Assembly (NCBI GenBank): GCA_017893485.1
Contig: CM030359.1
Span: 26,805,750 to 26,869,749, forward strand
DNA length: 64,000 nt
Source: Hemerocallis citrina
Taxonomy: Eukaryota > Streptophyta > Magnoliopsida > Asparagales > Asphodelaceae
Reading direction: 5' to 3'
Under the pieces are notes generated by a model. It was given only the letters and a program-made list of their open reading frames with translations. It was not told where the DNA came from and searched no databases. A program made the translations under genes and the position numbers. This document shows, one piece after another, positions 45,471 to 57,332 of this stretch (within the stretch, counting starts at the first letter, position 1; each line of letters opens with the position of its first letter).

Positions 45471-48101
45471 GATGAGTTAAAACCCTTATAAACACCACAT
45501 GTTTAATATCCTAAATTCATCCTTTAATTACATCTTAATTTCTCTTAAGGTACATCTTACTAACATTCCAATTTTAAATCAAATTTTATACGTTGTAAAA
45601 GTGTTAGGACAACTAGATAAAAGACATCAACCCAATGGTGTTGAAAAAATCATATAAATTCCAATATTACTCCAAAAATAGATTTATTAGTTTCATAGGA
45701 ATCATAAATGAGTCTACTACAACTTTGTAGTTTAGATCATCTAAAATCATCGTCAATTACTTTGTCTATATTCATTTGCAAAACAGTACGTTCAAAATTC
45801 GAAAATTGTAGTTCATGCTACTTGTAAAAATCACAGAAAATTCTATTCTTCATGAAACTTTGTAATCTTTTGATCAAATTAAAGGTATACAAGTTTACTA
45901 TAACTTTGTAGTTTTAAGTTTCCCTAAATTATTGTGTCTATAAACCTGAATTCTTCGAAATCTACAGTAGGGTTGAAATGTTATACAGACTGCCACTGTT
46001 CAATTTTGTAAAATTCATTATAAATTCAATTCTTCATGAAAAATTGATTTCTTAGACTCTATAGAAAGGTTAACGAGTCTACTTCAACTTCTTAGTTGTG
46101 ATCTTCCTTAAAATGCTTCATCTAAGATACTAAATTGATCAAAATCCGAAATGTGTACAAATTTCCAGCAACTAGCCAACTGCCAACCAGTCCTAAGTTT
46201 GGATTTTATTAAAATAGCAAACGACATCTAAATATTAGGAAATTTTAAAGAGATGTTCTTGACATGTATGAGATGCTCCTATATAAATTTTAGCTCCAGA
46301 TTCCATCTAGTGTAATAATTATGATTTTTTGAAGTGCAACTAGAACTCAAAACAGAACCTTATGAAAATGTCCCCAAATCAAACTTATCATAATCTCACA
46401 CATTCAATCAACAACAAATAATCTAAACATGAATGTTCAATCTATATAGTTTATCATGCATCTAACAATTCACACATATTAAACATTCTAATAATAAATT
46501 TATATTAGAAAGTTGAAGAAACACCCACCTCAAATGTAGAATTTCTAGTGGTAGAACCCCTAAAAAATGCTCCAAAGCTTCCCAAAATTTGGCCAGCCTC
46601 CTATTAGCACAACCCGCAAGCTCCTTCTTGCTCTTTTTCTCTCTTGTTTGTTTTTTTGTTTTGATTTGCATTCTATTCATGACAAAGGGGTAATCTATTT
46701 ATAGGAAGAATGAGTGGTCAAAATGACTCCCCACTTCTCCACAAACTCGCCCACTCTCCCTCATTCTTATGTGTGCACAAAATACATGCACGTGTAGTCA
46801 GTGTGTGCTCACTCTTTCATACAAATTTTATTATTAGTTTTTATTAAGTTGGATGTATGTCTTACACATGGCAAGTGTACCAAACTCACTATATTTTAAA
46901 TGTACACTTAAGTGCACACAAAATTAATCCTGGGCTTCAAATTTGTAATTAGTTTTAGTGGGCTACAAAAAATGGATTTAGGCTAGTGGATTTTAATTAA
47001 AACAAATTACATAATTGTGCCTAGAAAAATGAGAAGAAAAATTCCCATGACTCAAGAAAATTTTTAGGAACCAACACATGCACTACAAACACGTGTGTCG
47101 CTTGTAAAATAAATATTCAAGAGACGATAGATAGTATCACAAATAAATAGAGTGGAAAGAGATTACCAGGTTCAAAGAAAGTTGTGCTAGAGCTCGGGTG
47201 GCTGCAGTGGCGAAGTGGCGAGGAGGCATCACTGTTGGGTAGGAGGCGGCACGGCGGCTGCAAGTGTTGACAGAGGCTTCTAGCGAGGAGTCGTCAAGAA
47301 GTCGACGGGAAGAGGAAGGTAGCAACAACAGGTGGGGAAGGGGGAATTTAGGGTTAGGGTTTTGAATGTGAGGAGAGGGGCGATGAAGGTGGTCGAAGAG
47401 GATGGGGAGGGAGCAGTGGTGGTCGTGGAGCATCGGGAAAGGGCAGCGGAGATTGAAGAAGAGTAGGGGTTGGGTTGCGGGACGAAAAAGGAAGATGATG
47501 AGGAGGGGGGTGCAAGGCCATCGGGGTTTTGATAGTGGAGGTTGCGGGGACGAGGATGGAGTTGGGCTGGGGTTGCTGACGACGGTGAAGGGGGTTGGGG
47601 AGCTTCGGGAAGAGGAGAGGAAGATTGACGCCTGAGGGGATGAAGAGATTCGGGTATTGAGTGGAGATTTGGGTATTAGGGTTTGAATAAAATTGGGGTT
47701 CGGGGTGTAATTAGAGCTTCTCACACCCTAATATTTTCATAGGATTTTTCACAAATCTTAATAATTTCTTATGGAATCACACATAAGAAAATAATGCAGA
47801 GCAATAACTAAACACAGTAACTTCTTTTAAAAAAATCAAGAATAACATTCATTCTCATTAGTCTCGAGGCCTAAAACAAAATCTCAATACAACTCTCCAA
47901 AATATTCTAATATAGAAAATAAATGGGTGCAAATTGCAAAACCACTACATATGGCTAAATCTCAAAATAAAACAAAACAGTCGCGATGTCCTCATCATTT
48001 ATATTTAAAAGGAATGAAACAAGTGTACTTAATAAAACTTGAAACAATTGAAGGACGCAAAATAGAAGCTGAAACAGTGCTTCTAAATATAATTGGAGCT
48101 T
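45471..48101. other. AT-rich sequence, no gene seen
   Basis: Continuation of the sequence interrupted by copia C. A TATA-like CTATAAATAG on the minus strand at about 46690-46700 and a proline/serine-rich frame on the minus strand at 47137-47724 look like LTR leader sequence, not a gene. I see no splice-supported exon of the host gene here. Confidence 0.4.
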
Positions 48102-48391
48102 GTTACCCAATTTTATTTTATTTTTGATTGTAAACGGTGGGTCGTAGACCCCCGTGTTTCATTAAAAAGTTTTTAAACAAACAAACAACCAATCAAAGGT
48201 AATGATCGTCTTGAATCCCAACACATGGGCTATGAGACTCATTACCCGACAAAAAATAGACAAAAGACAGAGAACTCATCCCATACAAAATAGACCCTCC
48301 ACCCAAAAAGTAATAATTACAGATGAATCAAAATAGAACCACAAAAGTAAGTCGGTCAGCACAACCTCATAGCCTCAGCACAGCATGCCGA

Positions 48392-51300
48392 TCACTCATC
48401 TCCTGGTATCCCCCCTTCCTCTGAGTCAGCTTCATAGGTTGAGGTACTGATATCTGCGTACATCTCCTTAATTTTCTTTGAAGACTCAGCGCCTGCCGAT
48501 TGAGACCAGAATTTGATATTAGCAATAATCATAAATAACAGTTGTTGGTGCGTGACGCGTCTGTGAGTTGATCGAAAAATTCTATTATTCCTTTCTAGCC
48601 AAATCCCCCAGCAGATAACCGCTACCCCAATTCCCCAAATATCCCTATGGTACTTATGTAAATTAGTGTCCCTCCAATCCCCCCAGACTTCCCCAATCGT
48701 TTCCGGTTGTCTACTGTTGATCTGGAACATGCTCAACAGATTCCCCCATATCGGTCTCGCAAAGGAACATTGCACGAATAGGTGATCCACCATTTCGTTA
48801 TCGAGGTTGCACATGACGCACTCTGACGGACCCTGCCACATACGCTTGATCAAGTTGTCCCTAGTGAGAAAGACATTTCTAGTAACCAACCAGTTAAACG
48901 CCCTAATCTTCGGAGGAAAAATCTGCTCATTAGTCTGCACCCCCCCCCCCCTCCCCGTCGTTTAGCCATTTGTAGGTAGACCTAACCGAGTAAACTCCAC
49001 CATCCCCACCCACCTAATGCATCTTGTCCTGAGGATCCTCACTTGTAGGCTTCCATCCTGCAAGAATATAATCAAATCTTGTTTCCATCTTCTAGCAACC
49101 GTGCTGAGCCTCCCCGAAATTCTTGGTTTCCATGTATTGTTCCTCCATTGACCTAAGACCCAGTCATTTTTATCAGTTGCAGATCTGTATAAGTCCGAAA
49201 ATCTTCTTTTAAGATTGATAGGACCACACCATTTGTCCTTCCAGAAACATATTGTATCCCCATTGCTAATGGAGAAAGTAACTCCAGCGTGAAAAATATC
49301 CGGGTTCTAGTAATTTCCCGTCAGAACCTGACATGGAAGACATGTTCTTTGGTTTCCGGTGCACACATCCATTCCTGATGTAACTCCCCTTGATTAGTGT
49401 AGCCCATTTTGCTTTAGACTTAAGTCTTAGTTTCCACCACCATTTACAGAGCAAAGCTTGGTTCATCTGACGTAGGTTGATAACACCCAAACCTTCAAAC
49501 TCTTTTCTTCTGCATACCACTCCCCATTTGATAAGAGAATATCCTTACCCATCGTTTCTTGAACCATGCCAGAGGAAGCGGCGCCTCAGTCTATCAATCT
49601 TCTTGACTGCCCAAACCGGAATCTCGTAGAAGGACAAGAAGTATAGGGGAATACAGCTGAGGAAGGAGTTTAACAGCACTAGTCTACCTGCGAAGGATAA
49701 CATTTTACCCTTCCATCCCTCAAGCCTATTCCCAATTTTCTCAATCAGAGCATTCCAGTCTACCATCCTTATCTTGCCACTGCCAATTGGCAAGCCGAGG
49801 TATTTAATAGGGAGTTTCTGGACCAGACAATTTAGGATATCTGCAATTGCATGATCATCCATTCCCGTATTTCCCAAGAAGGTGATAGAACTTTTGTGGA
49901 AGTTCACTTTTAACCCCGACCAATTTTCAAAAAGATATAGTCCCCACTTCAAGAGTGTAGCCTGGGTGACGTCACATTCGCCAAAGATGAGGGTGTCGTC
50001 TGCGTATTGAATGTTAATAACTGTGGAGACTCCCTGCCTGAGGCCCAACCACTTCAGGAATCTCTTATCTCTATACGATTGTAGCATACGATGTAATCCG
50101 TCTGCAACCAAAGTAAAAAAGAAGAGGTGAAAGTGGGTCCCCCTGTCTAAGGCCTCGTCTACACCTGATTTCCTTCCCGGGCGACCCGTTGACTAGAACT
50201 TGCATCTTAGCCGTTTTGAGCCAAGTGTTAATCCAACTGATCCATCTCGCCCCAAATCCTCGCCTGCTGAGGATTTCGAGTAGGCATTTCTATTCCACCT
50301 TATCATACGCCTTCTCGAAATCTAATTTCAACATGAACCCAGTCTTGTTATGTGCTTTGCAATCTTGAATAACTTTCTGAACTAAAGCGATTCCTTAAGA
50401 AATATCCCTCCCAACGATAAAACCAGTCTGGTAATCGTCAATGATGTCCCTAATCAACCCTCTGGGTCTGTTAGCCAAGACCTTGGTGATAATCTTAACC
50501 AAGCAATTAATTAAACTGATAGGCCGATAGTCCCCAATATCTGAGGCACCCTTCTTCTTAGGAATGAGACAAACGTTTGCATAGTTTAGTCTATCCAGTT
50601 CCAAGGTTTCCTCGTAAAATGCATTCATGACGCCCCAGAGATCCAACTTTAGGATGTCCCAAAATCTTTTGTAGAAAAAGAACGGGAACCCATAAGGGCC
50701 TAGTGCATTATCCTGTCCCATCCCCCAAACTACCTCCTTGACCTCCTCCATCGTAAATGGATCTTGCAAAGCTGCAACACGCCCTCGCACCTCATCTGGA
50801 AGCTTTTCCCAGAGATTTTCAGCAGACTCACAGTTACTGTCTCTGTTTTGGCCCAGTAGTTCCTTATAAGTCTCATGAACATGCGTTTCAATTTGCTGGA
50901 CCTCTGACACAGTTTGCCCGCCAATATCCATGGCATGGATGTAATTGTTTCTGCGCCGCATGCTAGCGACCTTGTGGAAGTATTTTGTATTAGCATCCCC
51001 TTCTGACAGCCATTTCACCCTGAACCGTTGCCTCCACATTATCTCTTCCCTGTAATAAGTCGCTTGGATTTCTTGCCTACATGTGTTTAGTCTTTCAAAT
51101 TGGTTGTCATCTAGTCCATCCGCCTCCTCCTTCCTTTCTAATAAATCAATTTCTTTTAGAATTGATTCCTTCCTATGAATAACATTTCTAAAGGTATCTA
51201 TATTCCATTTACGCAGCCTCTTTCTGAGTCTCGCTAGTTTCCTGACCAGTCTCGTTGCCGATTCTACTTGGCTAATTTCCCCTTCCCAGCTAGACCTAAC

Positions 51301-52082
51301 GAGCTCCTGGCACTCCCGGTTTGTCAGCCACATTTTCTCAAACCGGAAAATCTTTGGTTTTCTTTGCCCCTCTTCTCCTGTGGATATGATGATTGGAATA
51401 TGGTCTGAAGTGGTTCAGATACAAGATCTCGCTAAAGCCAACGGATACTGTGCCTCCCAGTCTGTAGAAACTAGGATTCTATCTAATTTCGCTAGGATCG
51501 GAACCCTTCTCCGATTAGACCAAGTGAAACAACGATCATTGACCGGTATTTCCATCAACATTAGATTTGAAATGACCTTGTTGAATTTTCTTCTGTCGAT
51601 GTCGTTGCCTGTCCCCCCCTCCTTTCATACACGTGCCTGACGATGTTGTAATCACCTCCTACCGCCCATGAGAAGTTCCATTCGGCTCTGATGGGATGAA
51701 GTTCATTCAAAAAATCTTGTCTGAGGTTCCTATCATTAGGGTTGTACACACCCGTGATCATCTGTTTCCAACCATCTGACCTCCTTTGAACTACCACCAT
51801 GACCGTAAATTGTCCCACCCAATCATCCAGTAAATTGAAATTACTGGAATTTACCCCTACCATGATTCCCCCTGACGCACCGATAGCGTCCCTAGTCCTC
51901 CATTCGTTGATGTGTTTTAACATTAACCCTCTGATCAACTTGTTTGTTGGTTGAGACACTTTGGTCTCTTCCAGACACACAACGTCAATGGCATTGTTAT
52001 TAATAACCTCCCCTACCATTCTACACTTGGCCCCCTGGCCAAGCCCTCTAACATTCCAGAACATGACGTTAAACATTAACAA
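48392..52082 (-). pseudogene. LINE ORF2 (endonuclease and reverse transcriptase), broken
   Basis: The start is MLMFNVMFWNVRGLGQG at 52082, 42 bp after the ORF1 stop. Endonuclease motifs: NVRGLG, CLEETK, GGDYNIVR, and SDHIPI near 51390. Then comes the region before the polymerase (VKWLSEGDANTKYFHKVASM). Reverse transcriptase has CLIPKKKGASDIGDYRPISL, KLDFEKAYDKV, GLRQGDPLSPLLF and the catalytic IQYADDTLIFG (about 50015). A zf-RVT-like C-terminus is at 48940-48392 (CVMCNLDNEMVDHLFVQC). Frameshifts near 51600 and 50110, stops near 50395 and 50290, and a C-run near 48940 break it. The enzyme would nick DNA and copy the LINE RNA at the target. Confidence 0.88.
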
Positions 52083-52124
52083 TTGTTAACCCCCCTTCCC
52101 CCTGACCCGCAGGTGACAATTCAA

Positions 52125-54373
52125 TCAGGTTTTGGGAGACGCAATCCTCGATAAATGCCCCCCAACAGCCCTCTGGACTGTAACAATGTTTTCCTTTTCC
52201 CTATCCCGAATTATATCAATAAAGTTTGTGTGTGCAGCATGGCAAAGATGCAAATTGATACCGTAAGCATTTGCTAACTGAATTAACATGGAATCCGGAA
52301 TATACCAAAAAATAAACAAAGGCGAGTGTATACCTGCGATGTTTTCATAGCTTTTACGCTTTCCCACCCTTTGGTATATCTCCTTAACTGTCATCGGCTT
52401 TTCTCCCCTGTTGCGTTGTCTAACACTATGCCTGTAACCTTCATTTGCCTTAGCTGCTTTTTTCTTTATTGTGCCTACCACTTTCGGAGAATCCTCAGGA
52501 ATCTGCTCTAGCCCCTCTCTTCCCCTAACTGCAGTTCCTCTGATCTGATGGACTCCCTGTCGGATCCAGACGATCTGCCCTGAGTTCTTTGTACTTGTTG
52601 CAATCCAGTTTCCTAGCAACGCTTTGACCCTATTTTTCACTTCTCGTTGGACTCTTTTCTCAACCTCCTTTCTAAGCAAAGCCTCTATCTTGTCCCTGTC
52701 CTCATATTTCTCGCAATCCTCATGGCTCAAATCGGTAAATTTATTATTGAGTACTGAGCTAACATCCCCAGTATTAAGGCCCACATTCCATATAAAGATT
52801 GCCCTTGGAGCAAACCAACCCTAGTCTCAGTATGAACACCTATCTATTCTGCCTTCTGCCTCTCCACCTCAGCAGCGTTGGTGGCAGTTGGGCCCACTTC
52901 ACCTGCCCCCACAGTATGACCGCATTCCTGGAGTCCCTTCTCCCTCACATCGGGTCCCGCCCCAACGTCCAATTCACTGTTGCCAGTTGTAAGCTTCATG
53001 GACAGAACATTACCTCCGTACTATGAGGCCCAAAAGTACCTTCTCCATGTCGTGAAGCCAGTCCCAAACCTTTATCCTTCACCTCGGGTCCTACATAGCT
53101 GTCCACTCCGCAACTGCCAACTGTTGGGAGTCTATTACCTTCACCACGTTGTAGTCAGGCCCATACTCAAATCTGTTACCCTCACTTTGGACCCCACAGT
53201 GTTGTCCACTCCACAGATGCCAACTGGCAAAAGACTCGTACTGAGCCCTGTGGCCCCCACCGAATGGTGCACCAGGTGCGTAGCTTTGCCAAAGGAGAAT
53301 TTGCCCACTGCCTGATCCTCTCCCATTGCGCGCTTCTGTATGATTAGCGGTTGAGATCGAACTGAATGTACTGGTTCAAGCAAAGCCAATTTAGAAGCAT
53401 TGCACTGTTCATCTTCCACCTCCCGACTCTTCTTCCCCGCTACTATCTCCACCCACTTCGCCGCTGACCTCTCATTGCCCTCGTCCTCAAAAAGTTTTTA
53501 TGCACCGGCGACTCGGTCCCCACCCTCCCCTCGTCCTGCCCCTGGCTGTGCTCCTCCACCAAGATATCGACGAGGAAGCATTCGTTTTCGATCATCGTTC
53601 TTACCATCGATGGAATGGTCACCTTGTCATGGCAAGAAATCCTCACTCTGGCGGCACCTCCTCGCCTCTTCGCCGTCGCTTCGTCCACCTCCAAGATAAC
53701 TCCAAATTTCCTCACGACATCTTGAAAACCACCGATTTCCCAACAGTGCAGCGGCAGACCAGAGATCTTAATCCATGTCACAGTTTCAATGTTTTGAACA
53801 ATGGCGCCTTGTTTCCTGACCACGGACTGATGTTAATTCCGCATAGGCCTTCTACTATCTTTATCTTAGCCCTCCGTGCTAGTGCGGCCCACCCGTTGGA
53901 ACATGGGAATTCCGCAATCCAATAATCCTTCACCTTTGCTGGCTCCCATTTCCTCTTGTTAAATGAATCAGAAAGATTTCTCAGCCCCGAGACCACCTCC
54001 GCAGTAGATGGCCACCCTCGCACTCGTTTGATCACTCCCATGGTCGACTTAAGACGCTCCTTGCATCTCTTTATCGAGCTAGTGGCCGTAATAATGGCAT
54101 TAAGTCTCTTTCCTTTTCAACGGCGGACGATGATCTTCTTCCTGTCTAGCTTTCCTCTTCCCTCCCCTGAATAGGGCAGGCGTTTACCTTATGACCAGGA
54201 GCTTTACACTCGAAGCAGACGAACACCCCAATGGGGCATTCCTCCTTACTGTGTTGATCACCACAAAAGAAACACCCTGAATCCCTCGCCCTCGCTAGTA
54301 GCAATTCATGCTTCTTAGAGGACTTCGACCGGTAGATCTCCCAGGGTTCTTCCTCGTCCTCCTCCTTATCAAC
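52125..54373 (-). pseudogene. LINE ORF1 (zinc knuckle / DUF4283-like), broken
   Basis: The minus-strand start has CFFCGDQHSKEEC and CFECKAPGHKVNAC, two nucleic-acid-binding knuckles (54190-54275). DUF4283-like sequence follows (WIAEFPCSNGWAALARRAKI; WIKISGLPLHCWEIGGFQDV) at 54041-53500, broken by a frameshift near 53800. A linker with about three diverged repeats (52900-53235) and a basic C-terminal part (KEVEKRVQREVKNRVKALLG) run to a stop at 52125. There is no visible start methionine before the target duplication, so the N-terminus is missing. ORF1 proteins bind LINE RNA. Confidence 0.75.
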
Positions 54374-54382
54374 GTTACCCAA

Positions 54383-54912
54383 AAAATTTATTTATCTTAT
54401 CTACAGATTTTTTTTTAATGATAATTATTTGATCCAATTTCACAAAAATGGAACCTAATAAATCAACAATTTCAGTTGAGAATTTTATTATCCCCCAATT
54501 TATTATCTTTAAAAGAAAAAAAGTCCAAGTCATATTATTCAAGAAATCAAGCTTTTATCTTTTGGTTCAGTTCATTCTTACGAACAATGATCTGGTTTTT
54601 TATTGCATAGCCTTGAATTGTCTTTAATAAATGCAAGGAGGAGGAGGAATATTACCAATTAGGAATCGGAGGTTTGATCTTTATATAGCTATGGAGGGGT
54701 ATGGTGGGAAGGAGATGATTGATGAGCCAGATAAATATTTAAATTGGTAGATTAAATAGTGTATCCCGTATATTTTTGGTATTTGTATCAAAACACCATG
54801 CGCCGGGGGGGGGGGGTGCTTTGTAGTTTTCTCCAGAGGGCTGTGTGCATAATTTGTCAAGTTTTGTAAATACGGAAATATGAAAAGAGTATGTTTATAA
54901 TGCAATTATGCA
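54383..54912. other. Host intron flank, no gene seen
   Basis: AT-rich sequence with a G run (54805-54818). No repeat ends or coding similarity were recognised. Confidence 0.4.
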
Positions 54913-55053
54913 TCTCTACTACTATAATGGGAGAAGGCCTTAGTATAATTTGTCCTTAACCCAACCCGTGCAACGCACGTACTGGTAAATTTTTTTTTTG
55001 CCCTTTTCATTCTCCCAATTTTCTCCACGTGCACAGCACGTGTATAATACTAG
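54913..55053 (+). mobile_element. Short non-autonomous Helitron (141 bp)
   Basis: Starts TCTCTACTACTATAATGGGA after host A and ends with the hairpin ACGTGC-ACA-GCACGT, eight bases later CTAG, then host T. These are canonical Helitron ends. It is the best preserved of the three short copies in the window and carries no gene. Confidence 0.85.
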
Positions 55054-55482
55054 TGTTAGTAATGAAAAGTTGAAAACTCATGGCGTGCCCCTAAGGTAGT
55101 AGGTACGACTAGGAGTGTCGAGGTGTTGGTTCGAGTCAGATCTATCAAAATCTACTTGTACATACATTAAGATTTTGAAGGATCCCCTTGGATCCATACC
55201 CAACAAGCATGCATATAGACTATGAGGGGCTTCTAAGGAAAAGATGCACCATTCATCGTGGGTGTCCTCTGTCGTTTAGGATGATCCAAACCCAGAACTG
55301 AAATTTTGATTGGATTCACTGATTTAGGTTGGGATATCAGTTTATCAGGGTCCATTGTGACCCTAATAGAGGGGAAGTTTTTTAAGTCATCTTTTTAATT
55401 AGCAAAACCATCTTCTGAACCTATCAAAATTTGGTATCGTACCTAATTCAAGTTCAAAATCTTCTCTTTGATCTTTTTGCAG
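55054..55482 (+). other. Last intron of the BRCT pseudogene (3' part)
   Basis: No exon recognised. It ends in a pyrimidine tract and TTTTTGCAG at 55474-55482, a strong acceptor for the terminal exon. Confidence 0.5.
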
Positions 55483-55582
55483 GCACAGGCTCTTCTTGGA
55501 TCATTTAAAGAAGACCCGTTCGACAACATGGCCGAGACAGAAGGATGGCAATCAGTTTGTACCAGTACCCAGATGTACTTGA
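55483..55582 (+). pseudogene. PTIP-like BRCT gene, terminal exon
   Basis: After the acceptor, the frame in phase 1 reads HRLFLDHLKKTRSTTWPRQK then DGNQFVPVPRCT and TGA. Plant PTIP-like BRCT proteins end with the same pattern: HRLF(V/A)DH, (K/R)(K/R)TRST, W, then F(V/L)PV. This places the 3' end of the gene about 19.5 kb downstream of the last recognised BRCT-2 exon (35945), with the intervening exons missing. The exon itself is intact. It is on the same strand and in the correct order relative to the other exon fragments. Confidence 0.75.
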
Positions 55583-55671
55583 GTTGTTAATGTATTTGGC
55601 TTTGTATATAAGAGATGTAGTGAGCTAGTTGTAAGGAGTAAGTTAAATGTTGGAGAGTACCCAATCAGTTT

Positions 55672-55672
<1 letters not shown>
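55583..55672 (+). other. 3' UTR of the BRCT pseudogene
   Basis: Short T- and A-rich sequence after the stop codon, cut by the poly(T)-headed insertion starting at 55673. Confidence 0.5.
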
Positions 55673-55714
<42 letters not shown>

Positions 55715-57322
55715 GAAAAAGGCAGAGTATGGCCACCCTGTTTCATTAATAAGGAGTTAATAAAATAAACTTAGAGTACTGACAAAAGTACAAGTCCTAC
55801 AATTCATAAAATAAAACATACTACCTCCCTAACATGGGGGAGGGGCAAACATGAAGCAACATGATCCGAATAAACAACAAATTTCTCCAACCACTCCGGA
55901 AGGTGGGCCGACAAACAAGCTCGGTCTAACAAAAATGTATGTATGTCAGTTTAGCTTCGTACACTGCCTCCAAGATACATGGACACCCGCCTGAAACTAG
56001 TCTGGCAGGATTTTATCACCCGCCGAACCCTTCCTTCTCCTCGCTGGGGAGACCCCTTCTTTGGGCCCATGCCCCGCAGGCCGAATTTAGACAACCGCCG
56101 AGCTCAGCCTACTCGCTGGGGGGATCCCATCTTTGGGTCCAAGTCCCGTAAGTAGAGTTTTGACAACTGCCAAGCTCGGTCTACACCTCCTATCCTCCCA
56201 CAATCTTGCAATTATCACTCCCCCACCAAAAACCGCAGTCAAAGAGAGAGCTGTGAAGAGGAAACCTTCGCCTCTCTCACGCCCTTCCTCTCTCCAGTGA
56301 TTTCTCACAAATGCATACCAACACCAACATAGAGTAGTGAGGAGAAACATCTTCACTCACCCGCCCTCTCACTCTCTCTCTTAATAAAAAAACCAATACA
56401 AGATCCAACTGATTGAAGTATCACCTTCTCCTCTCGCCACAACGGGCGATGGCGTTGGGCGTCAGCTTCCATTATGAGAGCATAGTGGTGGTGGTGCACC
56501 GTCGACTGTGGTCGTCAGGGATGTGAATCAAGCGGGATTTGGATATTTGTTGCTCCCATCCTTCTCCTCCCTACCTCCCACACCCTCACCCACAAACTCA
56601 CATTCTGCCCAGTCGAAGTCACAACCCAAGGAGAGCCGTAAAGAGGATACCTTCACCTTTCTCACGCTTTAGCTCTCACAAGCGATTTCTCACTAAGAAA
56701 AACTCTCACTCACCATAACCACTGACACAGTCAAAGAAAGCCATGAAGAGGGTACTCACCTCTCTCATGCTTATACCCTCTCAAGTGATTTCTCACAAAC
56801 AAAAACAGAAACCTACATAGAGTAGTGAGAAGCAACATCTTCACTCTCTCACTCTCTCTCACGTAAAACCCGAACCAAATAACAACCAATATGAAGAACC
56901 ACCTTCACCTCTCGCCCCTGCGGTCGGTGGACGTCGTAGATTTCAGGGTTAATGATGAGGGCGTAGTGACAGTACTGTTGCAAAGCCTATGGTAGTGGAT
57001 TAAAGGAGGTCGAATTCAGGGTGTGACTCCCCGACCAAGAACACAAACATGTCCAACTTTACATATCCCCTCTGCGCACCTCATGGGGGGACCCCTTCTG
57101 TGGGCCCAAGCCCCACCCTGTGCAGTAACGAGTGAGCACATCTCATGGGGGCCCATCTTCAGGCCCAAGCCCCACTACCGTGCTGCACATCAACACTTTC
57201 CCATTTCATCTCCCAGCTGCCAAGCACTAATCAACTCTTCCATATCATCTCACAACCCCAACAGTCACCCAATCAAGACACTCTCCCAAACCAATTCCGA
57301 ACCCCCATCAAATTTGATCATT
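55673..57322 (-). mobile_element. Poly(A)-tailed retroposon, minus strand (non-autonomous L1-like)
   Basis: A run of about 40 T (55673-55712), followed by AGGAAAAAGGCAGAGTATGG and CCCTGTTTCATTAATAAGGA, resembles the reversed L1 3' UTR at 48127 (CCCGTGTTTCATTAAAAAG). AATCAGTTTG occurs at 55663-55672 and again at 57323-57332, a plausible 10-bp target duplication. No polymerase is encoded. Inside are repeated GGGGGACCCCTTCT / TGGGCCCAAGCCCC blocks (about 56045-56150 and 57080-57170) and three diverged copies of a CCTCTCTCACGC...TGATTTCTCAC segment. Small open frames are not convincing genes. Confidence 0.6.
56220..56890. repeat. Three diverged tandem segments inside the retroposon
   Basis: Segments near 56240, 56620 and 56725 each contain an AAGAG(G/A)...TACC(T)TC...CCTCTCTCA core followed by TGATTTCTCAC or CGATTTCTCAC. 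ACATAGAGTAGTGAG(G/A)AG recurs near 56326 and 56812, followed by CAACATCTTCACTC-like sequence. Period is irregular. Confidence 0.6.
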
Positions 57323-57332
57323 AATCAGTTTG

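Larger units (their letters stand above)
39790..48101 (-). mobile_element. LTR-derived sequence with TGTAATGCCCC terminus (interrupted by copia C)
   Basis: Starts TGTAATGCCCCGAATTC, which on the minus strand is an LTR 3' end of the GGGGCATTACA type. The first kilobase is recognisably related to 60857-61834. The sequence continues across copia C (41186-45465): ...TTCAATAA|CACTT...|GATGAGTTAA. The remainder is AT-rich, with a pyrimidine-rich block on the minus strand at 47137-47724 resembling an LTR leader. The far end is not defined; the end given here is only the next known boundary. No polymerase motif is visible. Confidence 0.4.
48111..54373 (-). mobile_element. L1-type LINE, minus strand, 6.3 kb
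   Basis: Flanked by GTTACCCAA at 48102-48110 and 54374-54382, a 9-bp target duplication. Next to the left copy is TTTTATTTTATTTTT, an A-rich tail on the minus strand. On that strand the order is ORF1 (zinc knuckles, DUF4283-like region), ORF2 (endonuclease, reverse transcriptase, zinc-binding C-terminus) and a short 3' UTR. ORF1 runs straight into the flank without a start codon, so the element is probably 5'-truncated. It lies in the last surviving intron interval of the BRCT pseudogene. Confidence 0.9.

Noticed and set aside
47137..47724. 195-codon proline/serine-rich minus-strand frame
   Set aside because: Typical of pyrimidine-rich LTR leader DNA; no recognisable domain.
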